This document shows, piece by piece, positions 1 to 6,757 of a stretch of 46,583 nucleotides of DNA. The translations under genes and the position numbers were made by a program. Origin of the DNA: an uncultured Oscillibacter sp. (lineage in GTDB: Bacteria; Bacillota; Clostridia; Oscillospirales; Oscillospiraceae); assembly GCA_910585165.1 (NCBI GenBank), contig CAJUBX010000007.1, positions 1 to 46,583 on the forward strand, read 5' to 3'. How positions within the stretch are numbered: position 1 is the first letter of the stretch; each line of letters starts with the position of its first letter. The notes beneath the pieces were generated by a model. That model was not told where the DNA came from, ran no database searches, and worked only from the letters and a program-made list of their open reading frames with translations.

Positions 1-309
1 TTACCTCTAAATGCTTGTATTTCAAGCACTCCTGACTTGCGGAGTAGGGCCTAATTTACACTATTTCGACCATATACGCAAGCGGTTTTTTTGTTATTGT
101 TTTTGAAAGTGGTGTTGCTGTGGTGTCGGCGGCTGGGTGACCCGCTACGGCTGGACGCTGGGCGGTTGTCGAGGCGTGGAGCAAGGCGGGGTCAAAGGTT
201 GGTTCCGCTCCATTCAATCCCCCGCCGATGGACGGCAAGCCCTGAGAGCTGGCACCCGTGGGGATTGCCGTCGCTTTGATGCCCTGCGGGGCATGGCGGG
301 AACGTTAGA
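1..309. other. Unassigned left edge, no supported gene
   Basis: No gene can be supported here. A 60-codon minus-strand frame (56-238) ends in KKPLAYMVEIV and stays open upstream, but it has no clear ribosome site and no family I recognise. The first 110 bases are visibly richer in A and T than the rest, and positions 12-30 contain a short hairpin (TGCTTG/CAAGCA). The change in composition next to the bofA terminator could mark the edge of an integrated element lying mostly to the left of the window. That is a guess. Confidence 0.25.
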
Positions 310-346
310 GCACAAAAAGACAGGGGGCCGGGTGAGGCCTCCTGTC
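310..346 (-). terminator. Intrinsic terminator of the yaaL-bofA operon
   Basis: GACAGG (319-324) pairs with CCTGTC (341-346), extended by GGCC pairs, around a short loop. Read on the minus strand the stem is followed by TTTTTG, so it ends transcription about 90 bases after bofA. The plus strand also has a weaker T-run, so it may work in both directions. Confidence 0.75.
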
Positions 347-436
347 TTTCCGTTTTTAAGGGCTCGGCTGTTGGTGGGTTTGGGGCTTCCTCATCAGTAC
401 CCACCTTTTGGCGGAGGGCGCTTTTATGTACGGTCC

Positions 437-700
437 CTACAGCACCCACTGCACCAGCAGCAGCAGCACAAAGCCCGGAAGCCCCAGCACCCCGATGACC
501 AGGGCGTTCCAGACGTTTATTCCCAGGGCGATTCCCGTCGCCCCGGCGGTGGCGTTCACCGCCCAGAGGGCCAGGAAGCCCAGGAGGGTGTTTGCCAGCA
601 GCTTCACCGCCAGCTTCAGCGGCGCGCTGAACACCCGCAAAAGGGCGATGAGAAAGAACCCCGCCAGCAGGGCGGCGATGATTTTCTGGTTCAGGTCCAT
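437..700 (-). CDS. bofA: BofA-like pro-sigma-K processing inhibitor
   Basis: An 87-residue, almost entirely hydrophobic protein with at least two membrane segments (about residues 6-45 and 55-87), the usual size of the BofA family. In Bacillus, BofA holds the SpoIVFB protease inactive in the mother-cell membrane so that pro-sigma-K is processed on time. The start chosen (MDLNQK) is the one with GGAGGG about ten bases upstream, and it overlaps the last ten bases of yaaL. In Bacillus the order recR-yaaL-bofA is conserved; here recR is absent and the pair faces tadA, another member of that neighbourhood. The family call rests on hydrophobic pattern, length and context. Confidence 0.8.
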   Translation of the reverse strand: MDLNQKIIAALLAGFFLIALLRVFSAPLKLAVKLLANTLLGFLALWAVNATAGATGIALGINVWNALVIGVLGLPGFVLLLLVQWVL

Positions 701-954
701 ACCGCGTCGCCCTCCAGCCGGGGCAGGGCGGGAAGTCCCTCCGGGCTCCGCTCCTTGATGGCCCGGATGAGATAGTTGCACCGGGCCCTCTCCGCCTTGA
801 TCTGATAGATGCAGCACTCCACCAGCTCCGGGTCCACCGCCTGGTCAAACCTGCGGTAGGCCAGGGACAGGTCCCCCTGGGCGCTCTGGAGCTCCGCCCG
901 CAGCGCCAGCAGCTCCGGGTCCGGCCGGCCTTTTTTGAAAAAAGTGGTTTTCAT
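691..954 (-). CDS. yaaL: YaaL family (DUF2508) small protein
   Basis: An 87-residue, charged, helical protein beginning MKTTFFKKGR. It has the YaaL-type arrangement: a basic N-terminus, then a helical pair with DQAVDPELVECCIYQIKAER near the middle. AGGAGG sits ten bases before the ATG at 954. In Bacillus yaaL lies directly upstream of bofA, as here, where the genes overlap by ten bases and are probably translationally coupled. The function of the family is not known to me. It diverges from tadA across an 83-base promoter region. Confidence 0.75.
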   Translation of the reverse strand: MKTTFFKKGRPDPELLALRAELQSAQGDLSLAYRRFDQAVDPELVECCIYQIKAERARCNYLIRAIKERSPEGLPALPRLEGDAVWT

Positions 955-1037
955 AGTGTCGTTCCTCCTGTATAATACCTTATATGATATGGCAAGTCTG
1001 GACAAATATGCCAGCTTTCATACGGGAGGAAGCCCTT

Positions 1038-1487
1038 ATGCAGGAAATTTTTATGAGACAGGCCTTGACCCTGGCCCGGGAGGCCGCCGCCGCCGGGGAG
1101 GTTCCCGTGGGCTGCGTCGTCGTCCGGGAGGGCATAGTGGTGGGCCGGGGCCGGAACCGCCGGGAAGAAAAGCAGTCCGCCGCCTCCCACGCCGAGATGG
1201 AGGCCATCGCCCAGGCCAACGGGGCCCTGGGCTCCTGGCGGCTGGAGGACTGCGAGCTTTACGTCACCCTGGAGCCCTGCCCCATGTGCGCCGGGGCCAT
1301 CCTCAACGCCCGGATCCGCCGGGTCTGGTTCGGGGCCCGGGACCGCTGCTTCGGGGCCTGCGGCGGCGTGACCAATCTGTTTATGGAAAATTTCCCCCAT
1401 TCCCCCGCCCTGGTGGGCGGCGTGCTGGAGGAGGAGTGCCGGACTCTTTTGTCCGCTTTCTTTTCCGGGCTGCGGGAAAATGGTTGA
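1038..1487 (+). CDS. tadA: tRNA-specific adenosine deaminase
   Basis: A 149-residue cytidine-deaminase-fold enzyme that converts A34 to inosine in tRNA-Arg(ACG), allowing one tRNA to read three CGN codons. The zinc and catalytic motifs are intact: SHAEME supplies the His ligand and the proton-shuttling Glu, and EPCPMCAGA supplies the two Cys ligands. The frame is open from 984, but MQEIF at 1038 has GGGAGGA seven bases upstream and gives the normal family length. A TATAAT at 971-976 with a weaker TTTTCA 17 bases before it is a plausible promoter, overlapping that of the divergent yaaL. Confidence 0.95.
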   Translation: MQEIFMRQALTLAREAAAAGEVPVGCVVVREGIVVGRGRNRREEKQSAASHAEMEAIAQANGALGSWRLEDCELYVTLEPCPMCAGAILNARIRRVWFGARDRCFGACGGVTNLFMENFPHSPALVGGVLEEECRTLLSAFFSGLRENG

Positions 1488-1603
1488 CATAAGATTTAAG
1501 ACTTTTGTAACAATTGGCGCTGGTTTCCTTAACAACTCTCCTGTATCTTAATACTTGCAAGAGACAAAACTTCTTTTCATCCAATCTTCCAAACAATAAG
1601 GTT

Positions 1604-1638
1604 CAGGGCCAGCCTTCCGGCTGGCCCTGTTCCGTTTT
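1604..1638 (+). terminator. Terminator downstream of tadA
   Basis: An 11-bp perfect stem, CAGGGCCAGCC (1604-1614) with GGCTGGCCCTG (1619-1629) around TTCC, followed by TTCCGTTTT. It lies 117 bases after the tadA stop. The bases between hold no obvious gene; the SRP RNA often found after tadA in Firmicutes was looked for here and its GGAAGGAAGCAGC-type core is absent. Confidence 0.8.
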
Positions 1639-1800
1639 CCCCGCCTCCGCTCCGTTCCCGCCCGGGTCGGATTTTCTGGTCAGATTTCATAAACTGTTCA
1701 CCATTTACCCAAGCCTTTCCTGTATATTATAGATATGCAGAAGACCCTATCACAACCCAGGCGGCCTGGCCCGCCTGCCCAGCAGAAATGAGGCATCGCT

Positions 1801-2235
1801 GTGAACATTGCTTACCTTCTGACGCCGAAGCACCGCGTCGCTTACCTGTACGACGACAACACCATCCGCCAGGGCCTGGAAAAGCTCCGCCACCACGGCC
1901 GCAGCGCCGTCCCCGTCATCAACCGCAAGGGCCAGTACGTGGGCACCGTCAGCGAGGGGGACTTCCTCTGGCGGCTCCTCCCCGACGAGGGAACGCCCTG
2001 TCCCTGCTCCTTGAAGGAGCTGGAGCGGCTCCATGTCCGGGACATTCTCCGGGAGAATCCCTCCGTCCGCATCACCGCCTCCGTGGACGAGCTGCTGGAC
2101 ACCATCGTCCGGCAGAACTTCGTTCCCGTGGTGGACGATCTGAACAGCTTCATCGGCATCGTCACCCGGCAGGACATCATCCGCTGCTTGGCCGAGGAGA
2201 AGGAGGCCGCTCCGGCCCTGCGCAAGATTGTATAA
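1801..2235 (+). CDS. CBS-domain-pair regulatory protein
   Basis: A 144-residue protein made only of two CBS domains. The first (about residues 6-60) has HGRSAVPVINRKGQYVGTVSEGDFL and the second (about 75-135) has VPVVDDLNSFIGIVTRQDIIR, the canonical repeat endings. CBS pairs (Bateman modules) usually bind adenine nucleotides or SAM and sense energy state; no output domain is present. The start is GTG, about seven bases after an ATGAGG-like site; the ATG at 1788 is out of frame. A -10-like TATAGA lies near 1729. It is a single-gene unit between two terminators, so its partner cannot be read from context. Confidence 0.85.
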   Translation: MNIAYLLTPKHRVAYLYDDNTIRQGLEKLRHHGRSAVPVINRKGQYVGTVSEGDFLWRLLPDEGTPCPCSLKELERLHVRDILRENPSVRITASVDELLDTIVRQNFVPVVDDLNSFIGIVTRQDIIRCLAEEKEAAPALRKIV

Positions 2236-2248
2236 CCGCTTCGCGGCG

Positions 2249-2277
2249 GACCGCCCTTCGGGGCGGCCCGTTTTTTT
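2249..2277 (+). terminator. Terminator of the CBS-domain gene
   Basis: CCGCCC and GGGCGG pair around a TTCG tetraloop, with one mismatch lower in the stem, and are followed by seven T residues (2271-2277). It begins 13 bases after the stop codon. Confidence 0.9.
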
Positions 2278-2427
2278 GCACAAGGTTCCTTTTTTCGGAA
2301 GGCTCCGCCTTATGCAAATCTCCCCGACCGTCCGGCAAGGTCCCCGAAAATTTTCACAAAAGCGGCGGTAAATGCAAGCGTATTCATGGTAACTTGCAAA
2401 AATTATTTACTACGCTAAAATGAGCCC

Positions 2428-2456
2428 TTGTAATTCCAGGCATTTTGTGGTATGAT
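2428..2456 (+). promoter_or_regulatory. Promoter for the TRAP transporter operon
   Basis: TTGTAA (2428-2433), a 17-base spacer and TATGAT (2451-2456) lie 65 bases before the binding-protein start. No repressor palindrome is evident between promoter and gene. Confidence 0.65.
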
Positions 2457-2521
2457 ATCCGCATACTTGCAAGAGTTGACTTCAACCCTCGCAAAATCCA
2501 ATCCCGAAAAGAGGAAGAACG

Positions 2522-3577
2522 ATGAAAAAGACAGTCTCTTTGCTGATGGCCGCTCTCATGCTGGCCATGCTCCTCTCCGCCTGCGGCGGCGATAAGTCCG
2601 GCGCTTCCGCTCCTGCGGACTCCGGAAATTCCGGCACTTCCGCCCCTGCCGACAGCGGAAATTCCGCCTCCGCCATTGCCGAGGACACCAACACCGTGGC
2701 CGTGGGCGCCGTGGTCATCGCCCGGGACGACGTGCCCGAGGACGATATCTACGCCCTCACCGCCGCCATCTTCGACAACATCGAGGCCATCACCGAGCAG
2801 CACGCCAAGGGCGGCGAGCTGGACCTGGACTTCGCCTCCTCCGTCACCTCCGTGCCCTACCACCCCGGCGCGGCCAAGTATTTTAAGGAGAAGGGCATCG
2901 ACGTGGCCTCCGTCAAGGATGGCGCGGGCTCCGGCGATTCCAAGGCCCTGACCTTCGGCACCGGCGGCGAGTCCGGCACCTACTACGCCTTCGGCGGCGT
3001 GCTGTCCAGCTATGTTTCCAACAACACCGGCGTCTCCGTCACCGCCGTCACCTCCGGCGGCTCCAAGGCCAACATCGAGGACCTGAGCGCCGGCGACATC
3101 CAGCTGGGCTTCGTCCAGTCCGACGTGATGAGCTACGCCTACAACGGCGAGCGGCTGTTCGACTCCAAGGTGGAGAACTTCTCCGTGGTGGCCGCCCTCT
3201 ACATGGAGCAGGTCCAGATCGTCACCACCAACCCCGACATCAAGTCTGTCGCGGACCTGGCGGGCAAGTCCGTCTCCATCGGTGACCGGGGCTCCGGCGT
3301 GTGGTTCAACGCCGTGGACGTGCTGAGCGCCTATGGCATCGACCCCGACACCGGCATCAGCCCCGTGTACCTGGACTTCGGCGACAGCACCGAAAACCTC
3401 AAGGACAAGAAGATCGACGCGGCCTTCGTGGTGGCCGGCGCGCCCACCACCTCCATTGTGGACCTTGCCACCAGCGGCCCCGTGTACCTGGTCAGCCTGG
3501 ACGAGGAGCACACCAACGCCCTGCTGGAGGTCTCCCCCTACTACAGCGCCTACACCATCCCCGCCGGGACTTACTAA
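2522..3577 (+). CDS. TAXI-family TRAP solute-binding lipoprotein, apparently circularly permuted
   Basis: A 351-residue lipoprotein: signal peptide with lipobox LSAC (Cys21), a Ser/Ala/Gly-rich linker with a doubled SAPADSGNS (about 28-52), then the solute-binding domain. TAXI proteins capture small acids such as glutamate and deliver them to a DctQM permease. The core (about 142-351) shows LTFGTGGESGTYYAFGG, VTSGGSKANIEDL, GFVQSDVMSYAYNG, DLAGKSVSIGDRGSG and DAAFVVAGAPTTSI. The protein ends at YTIPAGTY, where ordinary TAXI proteins continue with TVAVxAVL...LHPGAxxYYKE. That missing C-terminal segment is instead near the N-terminus (about 56-128: TNTVAVGAVVIARDD to YHPGAAKYFKEKG), joined to the core by a Gly/Ser/Asp linker (129-141). 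The segment order is read directly; the substrate is unknown. The fused permease follows 134 bases downstream. Confidence 0.93.
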   Translation: MKKTVSLLMAALMLAMLLSACGGDKSGASAPADSGNSGTSAPADSGNSASAIAEDTNTVAVGAVVIARDDVPEDDIYALTAAIFDNIEAITEQHAKGGELDLDFASSVTSVPYHPGAAKYFKEKGIDVASVKDGAGSGDSKALTFGTGGESGTYYAFGGVLSSYVSNNTGVSVTAVTSGGSKANIEDLSAGDIQLGFVQSDVMSYAYNGERLFDSKVENFSVVAALYMEQVQIVTTNPDIKSVADLAGKSVSIGDRGSGVWFNAVDVLSAYGIDPDTGISPVYLDFGDSTENLKDKKIDAAFVVAGAPTTSIVDLATSGPVYLVSLDEEHTNALLEVSPYYSAYTIPAGTY

Positions 3578-3599
3578 GCCCCTGCCCGGGCCGGGTTTC

Positions 3600-3671
3600 G
3601 GCAAGGGCCGCTTCAAGCGGCCCTTGCCGCATTGAAAGGGCGGCGGTGCGCCGCCCTTTCAATACGGCAAG
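3600..3671 (+). repeat. Tandem hairpins between binding protein and permease
   Basis: Two adjacent stem-loops fill the gap. The first pairs GGCAAGGGCCGC (3600-3611) with GCGGCCCTTGCC (3617-3628). The second pairs ATTGAAAGGGCGGC (3631-3644) with its complement ending at 3663, and can extend by CTTGCCG (3623-3629) with CGGCAAG (3665-3671). The extension uses bases of the first stem, so the structures partly compete. There is no U-run. Such hairpins usually stabilise the upstream message or reduce downstream expression, which suits a binding protein needed in excess over its permease. Confidence 0.7.
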
Positions 3672-3711
3672 GACCTCCCCTTTTGTTTATTTTAATAAGG
3701 AGTACGATTCT

Positions 3712-5739
3712 ATGAGTGAGAAAGACAAGAAGATTCTCCCCGGCACAGACGCCGCGGCGGACATGGACGAGGTCATGCGGAAATTTGACCGGGAGTCCGC
3801 CACCCGCATCTGGGAGGGGAAGCCCAAGGCCGTGGTCAGCGTGGTCATGGCCCTGTTCTCCCTGTACTGCATCTGGTCCACCCTTTATTGCACCTGGGAT
3901 ATGCCTATCCGCCTCAGCTCCTTCCTGGGGCTCATCGTCGTCATGGGCTATCTGACCTACCCCGCCCGGAAGGACCACGTGACCCCCAACTCCATGCCCT
4001 GGTACGACGTGGTTTTGATGCTGCTGGGGGCGGGCTCCTTCTTCTACTACTGCATCAACTATAAATCCCTGGTCATGGTCATCACCAGCGCCGGGAAAAT
4101 CAACCCCGCCAGCGAGACCGCCATCCCCAACGCCTGGTTCTATCTCGCCATCGGCGTGGTTGCGGTGCTTGTCCTGGCGGAGCTCTGCCGCCGCTGCGTG
4201 GGCCTGCCTATTCTGTTTGTGGTGGGTGCGCTGCTGGTATACACCTTCGCCAGCGGGCAGAACCTGGCCCGGGTGGTGTACACCCTCTTTTACGGCACCT
4301 CCGGCGTTATGGCCACACCTATCCAGGTCTGCGCCAAGTTCATCGCCGTGTTCATCATCTTCGGCGCGTTCTTGGAGCGGACGGGCATTTCCAGCTTCTT
4401 CATCGACCTGGCCAACTCCCTGGCGGGCAGCACCTCCGGCGGTCCCGCCAAGGTGGCGGTCATCTCCTCCGCCCTGTGCGGCATGGTGTCCGGCTCCTCT
4501 GTTGGCAACACCGTCACCACCGGCTCCGTCACCATCCCCATGATGAAGCGCACCGGATACCAGGGCGAGTTCGCCGGGGCGGTGGAGGCGGCGGCCTCCA
4601 CCGGCGGGCAGATCATGCCCCCCATCATGGGCGCGGCGGCCTTCCTCATGGCGGAGTACATGGACACCACCTACGCCAACGTGGCCCTCAAGGCCATCCT
4701 TCCCGCCCTGCTGTACTTCACCGGCATCTTCCTGGCCGTCCACCTGGAGGCCCGCCGCCTGAACCTCAAGGGCATCCCCCGGGACCAGCTGCCCCGGTTT
4801 GCCGTGCTGATCCGCAGCATCTATCTGCTGCTGCCCTTGGTGGTTCTGGTGTGGATGGTCTCCACCGGAACCCGCACCCTTCAGTACTCCGCCTCCATCG
4901 CCATTGTGCTGGCAGTGGCGGTGAGCCTGCCCCATTTCTTCGCCGACAGCCGGACCCGGCACGGCGGGGCCTCCCTCTTTGCAAAGGATACCGCCTCCAT
5001 GATTGTAGGCTCTCTGGAGGCCGGGGGCCGGAGCTGCATCACCGTGGCCGTGGCCTGCTCCATGGCGGGCATGGTGGCCGGGTGCATCACCGTGACGGGC
5101 CTTGCCTCCAAGCTGATCAACGGCGTCATCAACATCAGCCGCATGGTTCCAAACGAAGCCCTGGCCATGTTCATCGCCCTGTTTCTCACCATGCTCTGCT
5201 GCATCGTCCTGGGCATGGGCGTACCCACCACGGCCAACTACTGCATCATGGCCTCCACCTGCGCCCCCATCCTGATCCAGCTGGGCATCGGCAAGATTCC
5301 CGCCCATTTCTTCGTGTTCTACTTCGGCATCGTGGCGGACATTACGCCCCCCGTGGCCCTGGCGGCCTACGCCGGCAGCGCCATCGCCAAATCCGACCCC
5401 ATGAAAACCGGTATCAACGCCACGAAGCTGGCCATCGCCGCCTTCATCGTCCCCTATATCTTCGCCTACAGCCCGGCCATGCTCTTTGTGGACGTGACCA
5501 GCGTCTTCCAGGTGGCGCAGATTGTGGTCAGCGCCCTGCTGGGCATCTTCGGCGTGGCGGCGGCCCTGAACGGCTATTTGTTCCGCCCCATCCCCAAGTG
5601 GATGCGCCTGGCCCTCATTGCGGCGGGCCTTGCCATGATGGTCCCCGGCTCCGCCACGGACGTGGTGGGCCTCGCCGCCCTGGCGGTTATGGTGTTCTAT
5701 CAGAAGGCCATGGCAAAGCGGAATCCCGCAAGCGCCTGA
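3712..5739 (+). CDS. TRAP transporter permease, fused small and large subunits (DctQM, 4TM/12TM fusion)
   Basis: A 675-residue integral membrane protein with many hydrophobic segments. The first about 150 residues form a four-helix DctQ-like part; the rest is DctM-like, with GFLERTG-type FGAFLERTGISSFFIDLA, a Gly/Ser-rich loop GSTSGGPAKVAVISSALCGMVSGSSVGNTVTTG, EAAASTGGQIMPPIMGAAAF, and a second pseudo-symmetric GMGVPTTANYCIMA with DITPPVALAAYAGSAIA. It moves the solute presented by the TAXI protein, driven by a sodium or proton gradient. The frame is open from 3301, but the ATG at 3712 has AAGGAG nine bases upstream and begins the conserved charged leader MSEKDKK. Length fits the fused family. 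It is the second and last gene of the operon. Confidence 0.95.
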   Translation: MSEKDKKILPGTDAAADMDEVMRKFDRESATRIWEGKPKAVVSVVMALFSLYCIWSTLYCTWDMPIRLSSFLGLIVVMGYLTYPARKDHVTPNSMPWYDVVLMLLGAGSFFYYCINYKSLVMVITSAGKINPASETAIPNAWFYLAIGVVAVLVLAELCRRCVGLPILFVVGALLVYTFASGQNLARVVYTLFYGTSGVMATPIQVCAKFIAVFIIFGAFLERTGISSFFIDLANSLAGSTSGGPAKVAVISSALCGMVSGSSVGNTVTTGSVTIPMMKRTGYQGEFAGAVEAAASTGGQIMPPIMGAAAFLMAEYMDTTYANVALKAILPALLYFTGIFLAVHLEARRLNLKGIPRDQLPRFAVLIRSIYLLLPLVVLVWMVSTGTRTLQYSASIAIVLAVAVSLPHFFADSRTRHGGASLFAKDTASMIVGSLEAGGRSCITVAVACSMAGMVAGCITVTGLASKLINGVINISRMVPNEALAMFIALFLTMLCCIVLGMGVPTTANYCIMASTCAPILIQLGIGKIPAHFFVFYFGIVADITPPVALAAYAGSAIAKSDPMKTGINATKLAIAAFIVPYIFAYSPAMLFVDVTSVFQVAQIVVSALLGIFGVAAALNGYLFRPIPKWMRLALIAAGLAMMVPGSATDVVGLAALAVMVFYQKAMAKRNPASA

Positions 5740-5747
5740 ATATTCCA

Positions 5748-5775
5748 AAAACCGCCCCCTTCCGGGGCGGTTTTT
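5748..5775 (+). terminator. Terminator of the TRAP operon
   Basis: ACCGCCCC pairs with GGGGCGGT and runs into TTTTT at 5771-5775. The A-run at the 5' side makes it potentially active on both strands, although the next minus-strand gene ends about 105 bases away. Confidence 0.85.
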
Positions 5776-5880
5776 CCTCCCTTTTGCCTTTTGTGCTGCT
5801 GAATGCTTATTGTTGAAATACTTCGTCAAAACAGCCGAATAGCAGCAGCTCATATGGGCTGCTGCCTGATAAACCGGAAG

Positions 5881-6297
5881 TCAGCATATGGTTGAGTATA
5901 ATAACTCCCATCTTTCATTCCATAAACATTCAATGTAGTGTCCAAGCATAAACTGACCATTCGACAAATAGCTTCCTATTTTTTTATCATCCAGATAAAG
6001 AACAAAAGAATCTATAACCAATTGATGATACATCATTTCGGGAGTAGAAACCACTTTTTTATTCACTCCATAAAAATCAAAATACGAGGGTGTAAACGCT
6101 TGATATATGATTGTTTCCACGTTATGCACCATGTATTTCAGCTTATCCCAATACAGCTCAGCAGGTATATCTCTAATTTCTTCTTGTGAACAGATATAAT
6201 ACGGGCAGGGTTCATCAAATGGATTAACAAATCTTCTGCTATTGCCTATAATCTCGCTAACTTTATATCGATCCATATCTATAGAGCAGTTCACCAT
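5881..6297 (-). CDS. AT-rich orphan protein, unknown function
   Basis: A 138-residue soluble, acidic and aromatic-rich protein (MVNCSIDMDRYKVSEIIG... ending WNERWELLYSTIC). I do not recognise a family. It has no signal peptide or membrane segment. The gene is clearly lower in GC than its neighbours (codons such as AAA, ATA and TAT are common), which points to recent acquisition. A GGAGAG site lies eight bases before the ATG, and an in-frame stop just upstream fixes the start. Small acidic orphans like this next to a broken upstream reading frame often prove to be immunity proteins of polymorphic toxins, but no motif seen here proves that. Confidence 0.6.
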   Translation of the reverse strand: MVNCSIDMDRYKVSEIIGNSRRFVNPFDEPCPYYICSQEEIRDIPAELYWDKLKYMVHNVETIIYQAFTPSYFDFYGVNKKVVSTPEMMYHQLVIDSFVLYLDDKKIGSYLSNGQFMLGHYIECLWNERWELLYSTIC

Positions 6298-6451
6298 GAT
6301 TTATCTCTCCAAATTCCGGTTTACTGTTCTGATAATAGTAAAGATACTCCCCCGCGTCAACTTGAAATTGGAAGAATCGACAGAACTTATCTCCGGCAGC
6401 ACGAAAGGTAAAAGAGATGCTTTTTCCCCGGGCGGACCCCTTGACGGAAAT
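6263..6451 (-). pseudogene. Possible remnant of an upstream gene in the AT-rich island
   Basis: A minus-strand frame open from 6451 to a stop at 6263-6265 encodes about 62 residues (with SFTFRAAGDKFCRFFQFQ and ELLYRYGSI) and overlaps the start of the orphan gene. It has no start codon and is closed upstream by TGA. A second frame (6387-6608, starting MLEQFAWENNNKTV) runs into it in another phase. Together they could be the decayed 3' part of a gene once translated before the orphan. The protein-like composition is only suggestive. Confidence 0.2.
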
Positions 6452-6757
6452 TCAGCGTTCCACTTCCATTTTTTTGTGCAGGATATACCGAAACCTTTCC
6501 AACGCTTCCCCCGTCTGACTTACAGGGGACGCGTCCCCCGGCTTTTAAAAATATTAAAAAATCTGTAACCGTTTTGTTGTTGTTTTCCCATGCAAACTGT
6601 TCTAGCATAGATGATACAGTTTTGACCCCGCCCCGTTTCCCCGCACGCCCGCCGCCGCAGCGCCGGTTCCCCGGCGGGGAGCGTCCTTTCGGGGCCCCGC
6701 GCCCGCGGGGAATGCGGGCGCTCGGAAATTTTATCCAGCCGTTGAAGGAGAAAGCCT

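Noticed and set aside
1488..1800. Search for SRP RNA after tadA
   Set aside because: The position fits many Firmicutes, but the conserved SRP tetraloop and GGAAGGAAGCAGC-type core are absent; only a terminator is present.
3613..5853. A 746-codon open frame on the minus strand opposite the TRAP permease
   Set aside because: It is a compositional shadow: its protein is dominated by His, Gly, Gln and Asp with no fold-like pattern, while the plus strand encodes a complete permease.
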